The notes under the pieces: model-generated
Seen by the model: only the letters and a program-made list of their open reading frames with translations
Database searches by the model: none
What the model was told of the DNA's origin: nothing
Shown: piece by piece, positions 1-7,370 of the stretch
How positions within the stretch are numbered: the first letter of the stretch is position 1
Layout of the letters: each line of letters starts with the position of its first letter
Assembly: GCA_002371695.1 (NCBI GenBank)
Contig: DFGG01000081.1
Location: 1 to 7,683, forward strand
Direction of reading: 5' to 3'
From: a bacterium UBA3756
GTDB lineage: Bacteria > Bacteroidota > Bacteroidia > Bacteroidales > Bacteroidaceae
Length of the DNA: 7,683 nt
Position numbers and translations under genes: made by a program

Positions 1-231
1 CTCGACGTGCCGGAGGACGAACTGATGAAGCGCCTGATACTGCGTGGACAGCAGAGTGGGCGTGCTGACGATAATGAGGAGACAATCAAGAAACGCCTCG
101 TGGTGTATCACACCCAGACGCAGCCCCTCATCCAATGGTACAGTCAGGAGGGAATCCACTATCATATCGACGGGCTTGGTGAACTGGACCGTATCTTTGA
201 GGATATCTGCAAGGTAATGGATCAGATTTGA
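1..231 (+). CDS. adk: Adenylate kinase, C-terminal part (5' end outside window)
   Basis: This is the last 76 codons of adenylate kinase, the cytoplasmic enzyme that interconverts ATP + AMP and 2 ADP and keeps the adenylate pool balanced. The frame is open from base 1 and ends with TGA at 229-231. The visible part carries the family signature after the lid, [14 protein letters not shown], whose Arg and Asp-Asp match the conserved (R/K)xDDxEE...RL segment. A 'Y..QT.PLI.WY' helix and the final helix '[19 protein letters not shown]' follow, in the style of Bacteroidota Adk. The nucleotide-binding P-loop and AMP site lie upstream and cannot be checked. The stop codon overlaps the obg start by one base (TGATG), which suggests translational coupling. 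Identity is seen from sequence and is fairly certain; only completeness is unknown. Confidence 0.93.
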   Translation, partial: LDVPEDELMKRLILRGQQSGRADDNEETIKKRLVVYHTQTQPLIQWYSQEGIHYHIDGLGELDRIFEDICKVMDQI

Positions 232-1442
232 TGGAGAGCAATTTCGTAGACTACGTGAAGATCATGTGCCGCTCTGGCAAGGGTGGCAGGGGCTCGATGC
301 ACCTGAAGCATGTGAAGTATAATCCCAATGGCGGACCCGATGGCGGCGACGGTGGCAAGGGGGGTAGCATCTATCTGCGTGGCAACCACAACTACTGGAC
401 GCTGCTCCACCTGAAGTATGAGCGCCACATCTTTGCTGAACACGGTGGTAACGGTGGCAAGGACAAGTGTCACGGCACTGATGGCAAGGATGTGTACATC
501 GACGTGCCATGCGGAACAGTGGTCTACAATGCTGAAACGGGTAAATATGTCTGCGACGTCACTTACGACGGTCAGGAAGTGCTGTTGCTCAAGGGAGGGC
601 GTGGAGGACTGGGAAATTTCCAGTTCCGCTCAGCCACCAACCAGGCTCCCCGTTACGCACAGCCCGGAGAACCCATGCAGGAGATGACCATCATCCTCGA
701 GTTGAAACTCTTGGCTGATGTCGGTCTCGTGGGATTCCCTAATGCCGGCAAGTCCACGCTGGTGTCGGCCCTTTCCAATGCCCGTCCTAAGATAGCCAAC
801 TATCCATTCACTACGATGGAACCATCTTTGGGCATCGTTGGCTATCGCGAGGGTAAGTCGTTTGTGATGGCCGACATCCCCGGCATCATCGAGGGGGCTG
901 CTGAGGGCAGGGGCCTTGGCCTGCGTTTCCTGCGCCATATTGAGCGCAACTCATTGTTACTCTTCATGGTGCCTGGCGATACCGACGACATCAAACGCGA
1001 GTATGAGATATTGCTCAATGAGTTGCGCCAGTTCAATCCAGAGATGCTCGACAAGCACCGTGTGCTGGCCATCACCAAGTGCGACCTGCTCGACGAAGAA
1101 CTCATTGGTATGCTTCGAGAGGAATTATCGGGATTATCCGGAATGTCCGGAAAATCCGACGAATCCGTGATGCGCAGCTCCGGCATTCCCATCGTATTCA
1201 TCTCCGCTGTCACTGGCTATGGTCTCGAGGAACTGAAGGATGTACTCTGGGCAGAACTCAATGCTGAGAGCAACAAGCTGGCAGCGGTGATGGCCGAAGA
1301 CACGCTGGTGCATCGCGACAAGGACATGACGCGTTTTGCAGAGGAAATGGCTGATGAGGGTGAGGACGAGGATATCGAATACATCGATGAGGACGAGATA
1401 GAAGACCTCGATGATTTCGAATATGAGGAAGAAGATGCTTGA
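231..1442 (+). CDS. obg: Obg family GTPase (CgtA/ObgE), complete
   Basis: This is a complete 403-residue Obg GTPase, a cytoplasmic GTP-binding protein that acts in late assembly of the large ribosomal subunit and in stress control. Residues 1-160 form the glycine-rich Obg fold ([12 protein letters not shown] around 34-45, KGGRGGLGN at 121-129). The G domain follows: G1 GFPNAGKS at 168-175, switch I with Thr194/195, G3 DIPG at 215-218, G4-like TKCD at 282-285 (T replaces the usual N) and G5 SA at 325-326. There is no OCT domain; residues 374-403 are a strongly acidic tail instead. The ATG at 231 was preferred to an in-frame TTG at 228 because it overlaps the adk stop and fits the usual N-terminus ([10 protein letters not shown]). 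Between G4 and G5, residues 300-313 are a low-complexity Ser-Gly insertion encoded by 9-bp repeats. Identity is very secure. Confidence 0.97.
   Translation: MESNFVDYVKIMCRSGKGGRGSMHLKHVKYNPNGGPDGGDGGKGGSIYLRGNHNYWTLLHLKYERHIFAEHGGNGGKDKCHGTDGKDVYIDVPCGTVVYNAETGKYVCDVTYDGQEVLLLKGGRGGLGNFQFRSATNQAPRYAQPGEPMQEMTIILELKLLADVGLVGFPNAGKSTLVSALSNARPKIANYPFTTMEPSLGIVGYREGKSFVMADIPGIIEGAAEGRGLGLRFLRHIERNSLLLFMVPGDTDDIKREYEILLNELRQFNPEMLDKHRVLAITKCDLLDEELIGMLREELSGLSGMSGKSDESVMRSSGIPIVFISAVTGYGLEELKDVLWAELNAESNKLAAVMAEDTLVHRDKDMTRFAEEMADEGEDEDIEYIDEDEIEDLDDFEYEEEDA
1128..1172 (+). repeat. Degenerate 9-bp tandem repeat inside obg
   Basis: Five successive 9-bp units are visible: TCGGGATTA, TCCGGAATG, TCCGGAAAA, TCCGACGAA and TCCGTGATG. 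The phase matches the codons, so each unit encodes three residues beginning with Ser ([15 protein letters not shown]). The array falls in the variable stretch between the G4 and G5 motifs, where length changes in multiples of 9 bp would keep the frame. The last two units are weak matches beyond TCCG. Confidence 0.7.
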
Positions 1443-2214
1443 GCCGCAGCTATTATATTATAAGATAGGTGAAGGCGTGACAGCCTTCAGCACCACCCGT
1501 CATGGAGGCTACAGCGAGGGCAGTCATGGCGAGTTCAATGTGAATCGCTATTGTGGCGACGCCTCGGAATCTATCGCTAAAAACCGCGCTTTACTGTGTA
1601 AGACACTCAGTGTCAGTGACGACCATTTGCTGATGCCCCATCAGGTGCATGGTACAGGCATCACACAAATAGGCCGCACCTTCTTCCTGTTGTCGGAAGA
1701 GGCACGCCAGGCAGCCCTTGAAGGTATCGATGCCCTGATGACCAATTTGCCGGGTGTATGTATCGGGGTCTCAACAGCCGACTGTATACCTATTATTATA
1801 TATGATGCCGAGCATCATGCTGCCAGTGTGATACACAGCGGCTGGCGGGGTACTGTAGCCAATATCGTCGAAGCAGCTGTGGCTTCGATGCAGAGAGCCT
1901 ATCACTCCCATCCCGAGGCTTTGCGGGCCGTGATAGGTCCGGGTATCTCACTCGACAGTTTTGAGGTGGGCGACGAAGTGTATGAACAGTTCTCCGAGGC
2001 AGGCTATCCTATGGAGCAGATAGCCCGTCGCTATGAGAAGTGGCATATCGACCTGTGGCGTTGCTGTCAATTACAGCTTGAAGCGACAGGAATTCCTGCC
2101 GCCCAGATACAGACGGCTGGCATCTGCACATTCCAGCGTTCCGACGACTTCTTTTCTGCGCGAAAACTGAGTGTCGACTCTGGCCGTATCTTGACGGGTG
2201 TTGTACTGAAATGA
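1435..2214 (+). CDS. pgeF: PgeF/YfiH family laccase-domain protein (DUF152)
   Basis: This is a 259-residue protein of the multicopper-oxidase-like laccase-domain family (YfiH/YlmD/PgeF). Family members have been linked to removal of misincorporated residues from peptidoglycan precursors (peptidoglycan editing factor) and to purine nucleoside phosphorylase/deaminase activity, so the substrate here is not settled. The family metal ligands are present: His72 in QVHG, Cys117 in STADCIP and His134 in IHSGWRGT. The VIGPGIS segment (167-173) and the C-terminal [14 protein letters not shown]...SGRILTG block are also present. The protein appears cytoplasmic, with no signal peptide. The frame is open back to an ATG at 1411, but the start at 1435 was chosen because AGGA-type sequence (GAGGAAG) lies just upstream and the family N-terminus begins near there. 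That start lies inside the last codons of obg (8-nt overlap), consistent with coupled translation. Confidence 0.92.
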   Translation: MLEPQLLYYKIGEGVTAFSTTRHGGYSEGSHGEFNVNRYCGDASESIAKNRALLCKTLSVSDDHLLMPHQVHGTGITQIGRTFFLLSEEARQAALEGIDALMTNLPGVCIGVSTADCIPIIIYDAEHHAASVIHSGWRGTVANIVEAAVASMQRAYHSHPEALRAVIGPGISLDSFEVGDEVYEQFSEAGYPMEQIARRYEKWHIDLWRCCQLQLEATGIPAAQIQTAGICTFQRSDDFFSARKLSVDSGRILTGVVLK

Positions 2215-2220
2215 CCAAAC

Positions 2221-2253
2221 GCAAGTATTTTTACCTTTTTTAAAAAAACTTGC
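2221..2253 (+). terminator. Hairpin after pgeF, probable intrinsic terminator
   Basis: GCAAGT at 2221-2226 pairs with ACTTGC at 2248-2253. The stem continues through five T-A pairs (2228-2232 with 2242-2246) after one A-A mismatch and closes on a loop of about 9 nt. It starts 7 nt after the pgeF stop and is followed by CGTTTTAT. Position and shape fit a rho-independent terminator ending the adk-obg-pgeF unit, and the T-rich left arm and A-rich right arm would allow it to act in both directions. The stem is AT-rich, so its strength is uncertain. Confidence 0.5.
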
Positions 2254-2284
2254 CGTTTTATAACATAGTATCGAAATTTTTGCT

Positions 2285-2292
2285 TACCTTTG
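2285..2292 (+). promoter_or_regulatory. Bacteroidota-type promoter -7 element for the receptor operon
   Basis: TTACCTTTGCA contains TAccTTTG at 2285-2292, a full match to the Bacteroidota primary-sigma -7 consensus TAnnTTTG. It lies 63 nt before the receptor ATG, which would place the transcription start near 2298-2300. No clear -33 TTTG is visible at the usual spacing of about 19-21 nt; the nearest candidates, GTTTTA (2255-2260) and TTG (2250-2252), are too far upstream. The AT-rich upstream DNA may compensate. Confidence 0.65.
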
Positions 2293-2312
2293 CAACCGAA
2301 ATATAGCTAATA

Positions 2313-2324
2313 GGACGAGAGTCC
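2313..2324 (+). promoter_or_regulatory. Small GNRA-loop hairpin in the 5' leader
   Basis: GGAC and GTCC form a perfect 4-bp stem closed by a GAGA (GNRA) tetraloop, in the predicted leader of about 55 nt. It is followed by GTTTTAATTAATTAAC and then an A-rich stretch up to the start codon, with no Shine-Dalgarno sequence. It could stabilise the mRNA 5' end, or it may be chance because the stem is short. No known riboswitch is recognised. Confidence 0.3.
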
Positions 2325-2355
2325 GTTTTAATTAATTAACAACAACTTAAAGATT

Positions 2356-5300
2356 ATGCAGAAAAGATTATTCTTTCTGGTTGTCATGATGTTAACGCTT
2401 TCGCTAACAGCCATGGCTCAAATCACGACTTCAAGTATGGCAGGTAAGGTGACCCTCGACGATGTCAACGGCGAGGAGGTTATCGGTGCCACTGTCGTTG
2501 CTGTACACGAACCTTCGGGAACGCGTTACACTGCCGTGACGAACACTTCTGGACGCTTCACCATCAACGGTATGCGTACGGGTGGCCCCTATGAGGTGAC
2601 AATTTCCTACATTGGCTATCAGCCAAGAATTGTCAAAGGGATTATCCTGCAACTTGGTGAGACTTACAATCTGCCCGTCTCTATGTCTGAGGATGCTACA
2701 GAATTGTCAGAAGTGATCGTCAGTGGTAGGGCTTCGAAATTCACGACAGAGAAGACTGGTGCCTCAACGAACATCACCAACGCCCAGATTGTCAATCTAC
2801 CTACGGTGAGCCGTAGCATTACCGACGTAACCCGTCTGTCTCCTTATGGAGGTAACGGTATGAGTATCGCAGGTACTGACGGACGTACCGCCAACTTCAC
2901 CATCGATGGTGCCAACTTCAATAACAACTTCGGACTCTCCGACGGTTTGCCTGGTGGCGGTAACCCTGTGTCACTCGATGCTATCGAAGAGCTGCAGGTG
3001 GTGGTTTCACCCTTCGACGTTCGCCAAACCAACTTTATCGGCGGTGGTATCAACGCCATTACCAAGTCGGGTACCAACACCTTCAAAGGTTCTGCATATA
3101 TCTATCACCAGAATGAGAACCTGCGTGGCGACGCCATTGACGGCGAGCAGATAGCAGGTGCCCGCGACAAGGATCGCAAGACCACTTACGGTTTCACGCT
3201 GGGTGGTCCGATCATCAAGGACAAACTCTTCTTCTTCGTCAACGGTGAGATGGCCAAGATTCCTACTATTGCCAACCGTTGGAGAGGATCAGATAATGGT
3301 GTGGCCGATCCCGACAACTACGTGTCGCGCACCACTAACAGCGATTTGGAGGCCGTATCGAACTATGTGCTCAATAAGTATGGCTATGACACTGGTTCAT
3401 GGACCAGTTTCCCTGCTGACGAGAGCAACTACAAGATTTTGGCACGCTTGGACTGGAATATCACCGACAAGCATCACCTGGCCCTGCGCTACAACTACAC
3501 GAAGAACAAGCGCTGGAGTTCTCCTAACGCCACTTCAATGGATGGTGGCACCCGCATGAGTGGTGCCCGTACCTCGCAGTACTCCATGTCGTTTGCCAAC
3601 TCGATGTACTCGATGGACAACCTCGTACACTCGTTCTCGCTCGACCTGAATAGCCGTTTCACAGAGAACCTTTCCAACCAGTTCCTGGCCACCTTCTCGA
3701 AACTCGACGATATCCGTGGCACGGAGTCCGGTACCTTCCCCTTCATCGACATTACGAAGGATGGCAACAACTACATGGCCCTCGGCTATGAACTGTTCAC
3801 TTGGAACAACGCTGTCCATAACACCATCTGGAACATCAAGGACGATGTGACCTACTATCTTGGCGAGCACAAGATTATGGCAGGCCTCACCTTCGAGCAC
3901 CAGATGGCTGACAACCAGTATATGCGTAACGGTACAGGTTACTATCGCTACAACTGGGAAGACGGCATGACTGTCGACCAGCTGTTCAACCAGACACCTG
4001 AGGTGTTCTGTATGACCTATGGCTACGGTGGTGAGTCAAAGCCTGCTGCCCGCGTGCAGTTTAACAAGGCTGGTATCTATGGACAGGACGACTGGAACAT
4101 CACAGAGAAATTCAAGCTCACCTACGGCCTGCGTATCGATGCTCTGTTCTTCAATAACGGTGATCTGATGACCAACAAGGCCATCTACGACCTCGACTAC
4201 GACGGCCGTCATATCGATACGGGTAAGTGGCCTAAGAGCAGCGTCACCTTCTCGCCGCGTGTGGGCTTCACCTACGACGTGTTCGGCGATAAGTCGCTGA
4301 AGATCCGTGGAGGTTCGGGCTTCTTCTCCGGACGTCTGCCCCTGGTGTTCTTCACCAATATGCCTACCAACGGCGGTATGGTGCAATATCAGGCACAGAT
4401 CAATGCGGCCAACGCCAAGAAGAACGGCTTCTCGATGGATGAGTTCGCCGGTGGCCCGATGACCGATATGGGTGCTATGATGAAGAAACTGGAGAGCCTC
4501 GGCTATCCCATGACCATCACTCCTGAGGCTGGTTCGAAGCCCTCTGCCGTGAATGGCGTCGATTCCTCCTTCAAGCTCCCCCAGGTATGGAAGACTTCAC
4601 TGGCCGTTGACTATCAGTTCCCCGTCAGCTTCCCATTCAGCGTGACTGTCGAGGGTATCTTCAATAAGATGATTAACGACGTGAGCATCTCCGACTGGAG
4701 TATTCCTTCTGTAGGCGGTTTCTCACGTCCCAATGGTGCTGACAACCGTCCCCTCTATCCCGCAGGCTTCCGTACCAATACCAAGGCCTTCATGCTGGAG
4801 AACACCAGCAAGGGCTACGGATGGACGGGCAACGTGACCATCAACATGCAGCCCGCTGAGTGGGTCAACCTGATGGCTGCCTACACCCACACCGTGAAGA
4901 AGGAAATCACTGGTATGCCGGGTTCTGCTGCTGAGTCGGCCTTCACATACGTTCCTACGGTGGAAGGACCTAACAATATCAAACTGCACAACTCGCAGTA
5001 TGTCACTCCTGATCGCTTCGTTGCCAGTGCAACACTCCACGACAAGAGCGGCAACCACTACAGCTTCATCTACGAGACCTGGCGTGGTGGCTACAATTAC
5101 TCCTATATGCTGAGCAACGACATGAACAGCGACGGCTATGCCTACGATGCCCTCTACATCCCCACGGACGGTGAGGTGGCCAATCAGCAGTTCCGTTTTG
5201 TCAGTGAGGACGACAAGCAGCGCTTCATGGACTTTGTTCACAACGACAGCTATCTGAGCAAGCATCAGGGTGAGTACGCTGAGGCTTACAGCGTCTACTC

Positions 5301-5622
5301 TCCATGGGTACATCGCATCGACTTCAGCTACAAGCACGACTTCAAGCTGAATGTAGGTAAGACCAAGCACACCCTGCAGCTGAGCTTCGATATGAAGAAC
5401 GTGCTCAACCTGTTCAACAACTCGTGGGGTGTCTCCAAATATCTGAATCCTGCTATCGGTTCAGAGGCTCGCATCCTGAAGTACGAGGGTGTCGACGCAG
5501 AGGGCTTTGCCACCTTCTCCACACCGCAGTCTATCAGCGGCAAGACCGAGACCTGGACGCTCAATCACGCCATTGGCCAGTGCTGGTATGCTTCTATCGG
5601 TATCAAGTACATGTTTAATTAA
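2356..5622 (+). CDS. Oar-like TonB-dependent outer-membrane receptor
   Basis: This is a complete 1088-residue TonB-dependent receptor that would import a ligand across the outer membrane using energy from TonB-ExbBD. A signal peptide covers residues 1-21 (KR, hydrophobic core, AMA|Q). Residues about 26-108 form a carboxypeptidase-regulatory-like beta-sandwich (GEEVIGATVVA...TNTSGRFTINGM...SYIGYQP). ELSEVIVSG at 116-124 is a possible TonB box. The plug runs from about 130 to 245, with the Oar-type block NPVSLDAIEELQVVVSPFDVRQ (203-224) and GGGINAITKSGTN (229-241). The rest is beta-barrel, ending in an aromatic-rich final strand (WYASIGIKYMFN). It lacks the SusC-type signature, and its neighbour is not SusD-like, so a glycan role is not indicated. 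The substrate is unknown. The TonB-receptor assignment is secure, the Oar-like subclass likely, and a nucleic-acid link rests only on the neighbouring genes. Confidence 0.92.
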   Translation: MQKRLFFLVVMMLTLSLTAMAQITTSSMAGKVTLDDVNGEEVIGATVVAVHEPSGTRYTAVTNTSGRFTINGMRTGGPYEVTISYIGYQPRIVKGIILQLGETYNLPVSMSEDATELSEVIVSGRASKFTTEKTGASTNITNAQIVNLPTVSRSITDVTRLSPYGGNGMSIAGTDGRTANFTIDGANFNNNFGLSDGLPGGGNPVSLDAIEELQVVVSPFDVRQTNFIGGGINAITKSGTNTFKGSAYIYHQNENLRGDAIDGEQIAGARDKDRKTTYGFTLGGPIIKDKLFFFVNGEMAKIPTIANRWRGSDNGVADPDNYVSRTTNSDLEAVSNYVLNKYGYDTGSWTSFPADESNYKILARLDWNITDKHHLALRYNYTKNKRWSSPNATSMDGGTRMSGARTSQYSMSFANSMYSMDNLVHSFSLDLNSRFTENLSNQFLATFSKLDDIRGTESGTFPFIDITKDGNNYMALGYELFTWNNAVHNTIWNIKDDVTYYLGEHKIMAGLTFEHQMADNQYMRNGTGYYRYNWEDGMTVDQLFNQTPEVFCMTYGYGGESKPAARVQFNKAGIYGQDDWNITEKFKLTYGLRIDALFFNNGDLMTNKAIYDLDYDGRHIDTGKWPKSSVTFSPRVGFTYDVFGDKSLKIRGGSGFFSGRLPLVFFTNMPTNGGMVQYQAQINAANAKKNGFSMDEFAGGPMTDMGAMMKKLESLGYPMTITPEAGSKPSAVNGVDSSFKLPQVWKTSLAVDYQFPVSFPFSVTVEGIFNKMINDVSISDWSIPSVGGFSRPNGADNRPLYPAGFRTNTKAFMLENTSKGYGWTGNVTINMQPAEWVNLMAAYTHTVKKEITGMPGSAAESAFTYVPTVEGPNNIKLHNSQYVTPDRFVASATLHDKSGNHYSFIYETWRGGYNYSYMLSNDMNSDGYAYDALYIPTDGEVANQQFRFVSEDDKQRFMDFVHNDSYLSKHQGEYAEAYSVYSPWVHRIDFSYKHDFKLNVGKTKHTLQLSFDMKNVLNLFNNSWGVSKYLNPAIGSEARILKYEGVDAEGFATFSTPQSISGKTETWTLNHAIGQCWYASIGIKYMFN

Positions 5623-5644
5623 GAGTTAAGAATTAAGAAATAAG
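5617..5644 (+). repeat. 7-bp tandem repeat over receptor stop and lipoprotein leader
   Basis: Four consecutive heptamers are seen: AATTAAG, AGTTAAG, AATTAAG and AAATAAG. The first unit includes the last Asn codon and the TAA stop of the receptor. The array ends 5 nt before the lipoprotein start codon, so it makes up nearly all of the 27-nt gap and occupies the ribosome-binding region, which has no classical Shine-Dalgarno sequence. Confidence 0.75.
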
Positions 5645-5649
5645 AAAAT

Positions 5650-7245
5650 ATGAAACTAAGATATTTCATTCCGACACTCATGGCAGTCGTAGCTGCTGTG
5701 TTCACAGGCTGCTCTGACGATAAGGATCCCACCTATCTCGATGAGATTCGGGTGTCGTCATCCTATGTCGCAATCAGTACTGCTGGTGGCTCTACCAGCA
5801 TTGACCTGACTGCATCTGGCAGTTGGCAGTTTGAAAAGATTTTCAAGGTGACCACCAAGGATGCTGAAGGCAAAAATGTGGATAACTACTATGAGACTCC
5901 CTCATGGCTCACCGTAAGTCAGACATCCGGTGCAGCAGGAGAGAGCCATCTGGTGTTCAGTGCTGAGGCCGGCGAAGGTCGCAATTGCGAGTTGATTATT
6001 TCTTGCGGCGGAAAGCAGCAGCGTATCAACGTTATCCAGGGCCTTGCCACCGTTTCCACAGCTACCTGTGCAGAGGTGATTGCGGGTCCAGACTCTAAGT
6101 CGTACCGCGTAACGGGTACTGTCAAGTCGATTGCCAACACCACATACGGCAACTGGTATCTGGAGGACAAGACTGGTGAGATCTATATCTATGGCACGCT
6201 CGATGCAAAGGGCAATGAGAAGAACTTCAGCAGCCTCGGCATCGAGGTGGGTGACGAGCTGACTGTAGAGGGTCCGAAGACCACCTACAACGGCACCGTG
6301 GAGCTGGTCAAAGTCACCGTGGTGAAGATCAACAAGTCGCTCATCAAGCTTGATTCGCTGACCGTAAATGATATCGTAACTCCCGAACTGCCTCTCGAGG
6401 GTGGCGAGATTGTGGCCCACCTCACCTGCAAGGGTACGGGCGTGGCTGTAGAGATTCCTGCCGATGCCCAGAGCTGGCTCGGAGTGGTGAGCTCTACTGT
6501 GGGCACGGAGCCCACCGTCACCTTCCGCGCTGCCCCCAATGCTGCTGGCGACCGTTCTACGACCGTTATCTTCAAGACTACCGACGGCAAGAAGGACTAC
6601 ACCGCCCAGGCTACCATCAGCCAGGAGGGTGCCATCGTCGATGCCAGCGTGGCCGAGTTCCTCGCTGCTCCCGTCAGCGATGCTCAGTACCGCATACAGG
6701 GTGTCATCACAAAGGTGGCCAAGGCAGAGTACGGCAATGTCTACATCAAGGACTTCTCCGGCGAGACCTACGTCTATGGCATCGGCTCGAAGGGCGACTT
6801 CGAGAAGGCCGGCCTGAAGGTGGGCGACATCGTCACACTTGTTGGTAAGCGCGGCGAATATAAGGGCGATGCCCAGATGACCGGCGCACAGTTGGAGAAG
6901 GTCATCCCCGTGACGGAGATCTCTATCGCCGACTTCCTGCAGAAGCCCGACGACAAGAACACTTGGTACATGGTCACTGGTGTCATCACCTCGCTCAAGG
7001 ACAATAAAGGCAGGGACAACGACTACGGTAACCTGTATCTCTCCGACGGCACCAACGAGCTTTATGTCTATGGCTGCTATCCTGGATGGGGTGCTACTGG
7101 CGACAATCGCAAGTTCTTCATTGCCGACAACGAAATCGAGGTGGGCGACAAGCTGACCATGATTGGTTACAAGGATACCTACAACGGACTCGTTGAGCTC
7201 TGCGGCGGCGTATGCTTCGGATTCGCAAAGGCCAACGCTGAGTAA
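5650..7245 (+). CDS. Surface lipoprotein with tandem BACON and OB-fold-like domains
   Basis: This is a complete 531-residue predicted lipoprotein. Residues 1-20 are a type II signal peptide with the lipidated Cys at 21 (VFTGC). SDDKD follows, an acidic stretch resembling the lipoprotein surface-export signal of Bacteroidota, so outward display is likely. Apparent domain order: BACON-like 1 (about 34-131, with PSWLTVS), OB-like 1 (137-228), BACON-like 2 (232-327, with QSWLGVV), OB-like 2 (332-420) and OB-like 3 (424-526). The OB-like units share the pattern YGNxYLxD...YVYG...VGDxLTxxGxxxxYxG (for example 166-182/200-215, 361-377/391-406, 459-475/498-513). No catalytic residues are recognised, so a binding or scaffolding role is inferred, with nucleic acid, carbohydrate or protein as possible ligands. 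The gene lies 27 nt after the receptor and is probably co-transcribed with it. Lipoprotein identity is secure, domain boundaries are approximate, and the function is not known. Confidence 0.88.
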   Translation: MKLRYFIPTLMAVVAAVFTGCSDDKDPTYLDEIRVSSSYVAISTAGGSTSIDLTASGSWQFEKIFKVTTKDAEGKNVDNYYETPSWLTVSQTSGAAGESHLVFSAEAGEGRNCELIISCGGKQQRINVIQGLATVSTATCAEVIAGPDSKSYRVTGTVKSIANTTYGNWYLEDKTGEIYIYGTLDAKGNEKNFSSLGIEVGDELTVEGPKTTYNGTVELVKVTVVKINKSLIKLDSLTVNDIVTPELPLEGGEIVAHLTCKGTGVAVEIPADAQSWLGVVSSTVGTEPTVTFRAAPNAAGDRSTTVIFKTTDGKKDYTAQATISQEGAIVDASVAEFLAAPVSDAQYRIQGVITKVAKAEYGNVYIKDFSGETYVYGIGSKGDFEKAGLKVGDIVTLVGKRGEYKGDAQMTGAQLEKVIPVTEISIADFLQKPDDKNTWYMVTGVITSLKDNKGRDNDYGNLYLSDGTNELYVYGCYPGWGATGDNRKFFIADNEIEVGDKLTMIGYKDTYNGLVELCGGVCFGFAKANAE

Positions 7246-7270
7246 ATATCTGTTGATAGAATGTCTTAAT

Positions 7271-7346
7271 AACAAAAATCTTCAAAAATCTGACATAAAT
7301 CTCTTTCATAGAGATTATTTGTGTTAGATTTTTGAAGATTTTTGTT
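7271..7346 (+). terminator. 24-bp inverted repeat hairpin, probable terminator/attenuator
   Basis: The arm 7271-7294 pairs with 7323-7346 over 24 positions. All are Watson-Crick except one G-T (7292/7325), which would still be a wobble pair in RNA. Inside, AATCTC (7298-7303) and GAGATT (7311-7316) form a further 6-bp stem with a 7-nt loop. Each arm holds two copies of the 10-mer CAAAAATCTK (7273-7282 and 7283-7292, and their complements). The hairpin begins 25 nt after the lipoprotein stop and ends 24 nt before the nuclease ATG, with T-rich sequence at its 3' side. A bidirectional terminator ending the receptor-lipoprotein operon, or an attenuator limiting read-through into the nuclease gene, is most likely. 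No clear promoter was found between it and the nuclease. Confidence 0.7.
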
Positions 7347-7370
7347 CCTTTACTAAAAACCATTAGCATT

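Noticed and set aside
228..230. TTG as an alternative obg start
   Set aside because: It adds only one residue. The ATG at 231 overlaps the adk stop in the common TGATG arrangement and fits the family N-terminus.
1411..1434. Upstream ATG start for pgeF
   Set aside because: The extra eight residues are Lys/Met-rich, lie wholly within the obg acidic-tail codons and extend beyond the usual family N-terminus. The ATG at 1435 has a better ribosome-binding sequence.
2293..2355. Riboswitch in the receptor leader
   Set aside because: The leader is only about 55 nt and holds one 4-bp hairpin. No known aptamer core, such as a cobalamin or TPP motif, can be seen.
4723..5370. Antisense open frame of 215 codons within the receptor gene
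   Set aside because: It lies wholly inside a well-supported TonB-receptor barrel, has no recognisable motif and is a shadow of sense codon use.
2356..7245. SusC/SusD polysaccharide utilisation locus
   Set aside because: The receptor has Oar-like rather than SusC-type plug features, and the lipoprotein shows BACON and OB-like domains without SusD helical repeats. No glycoside hydrolase is visible.
5902..7275. Long antisense open frame (457 codons) opposite the lipoprotein gene
   Set aside because: It mirrors the coding strand, whose lipobox and repeated domain motifs are clear. The antisense product shows no recognisable family, and its openness follows from the codon bias of the sense gene.
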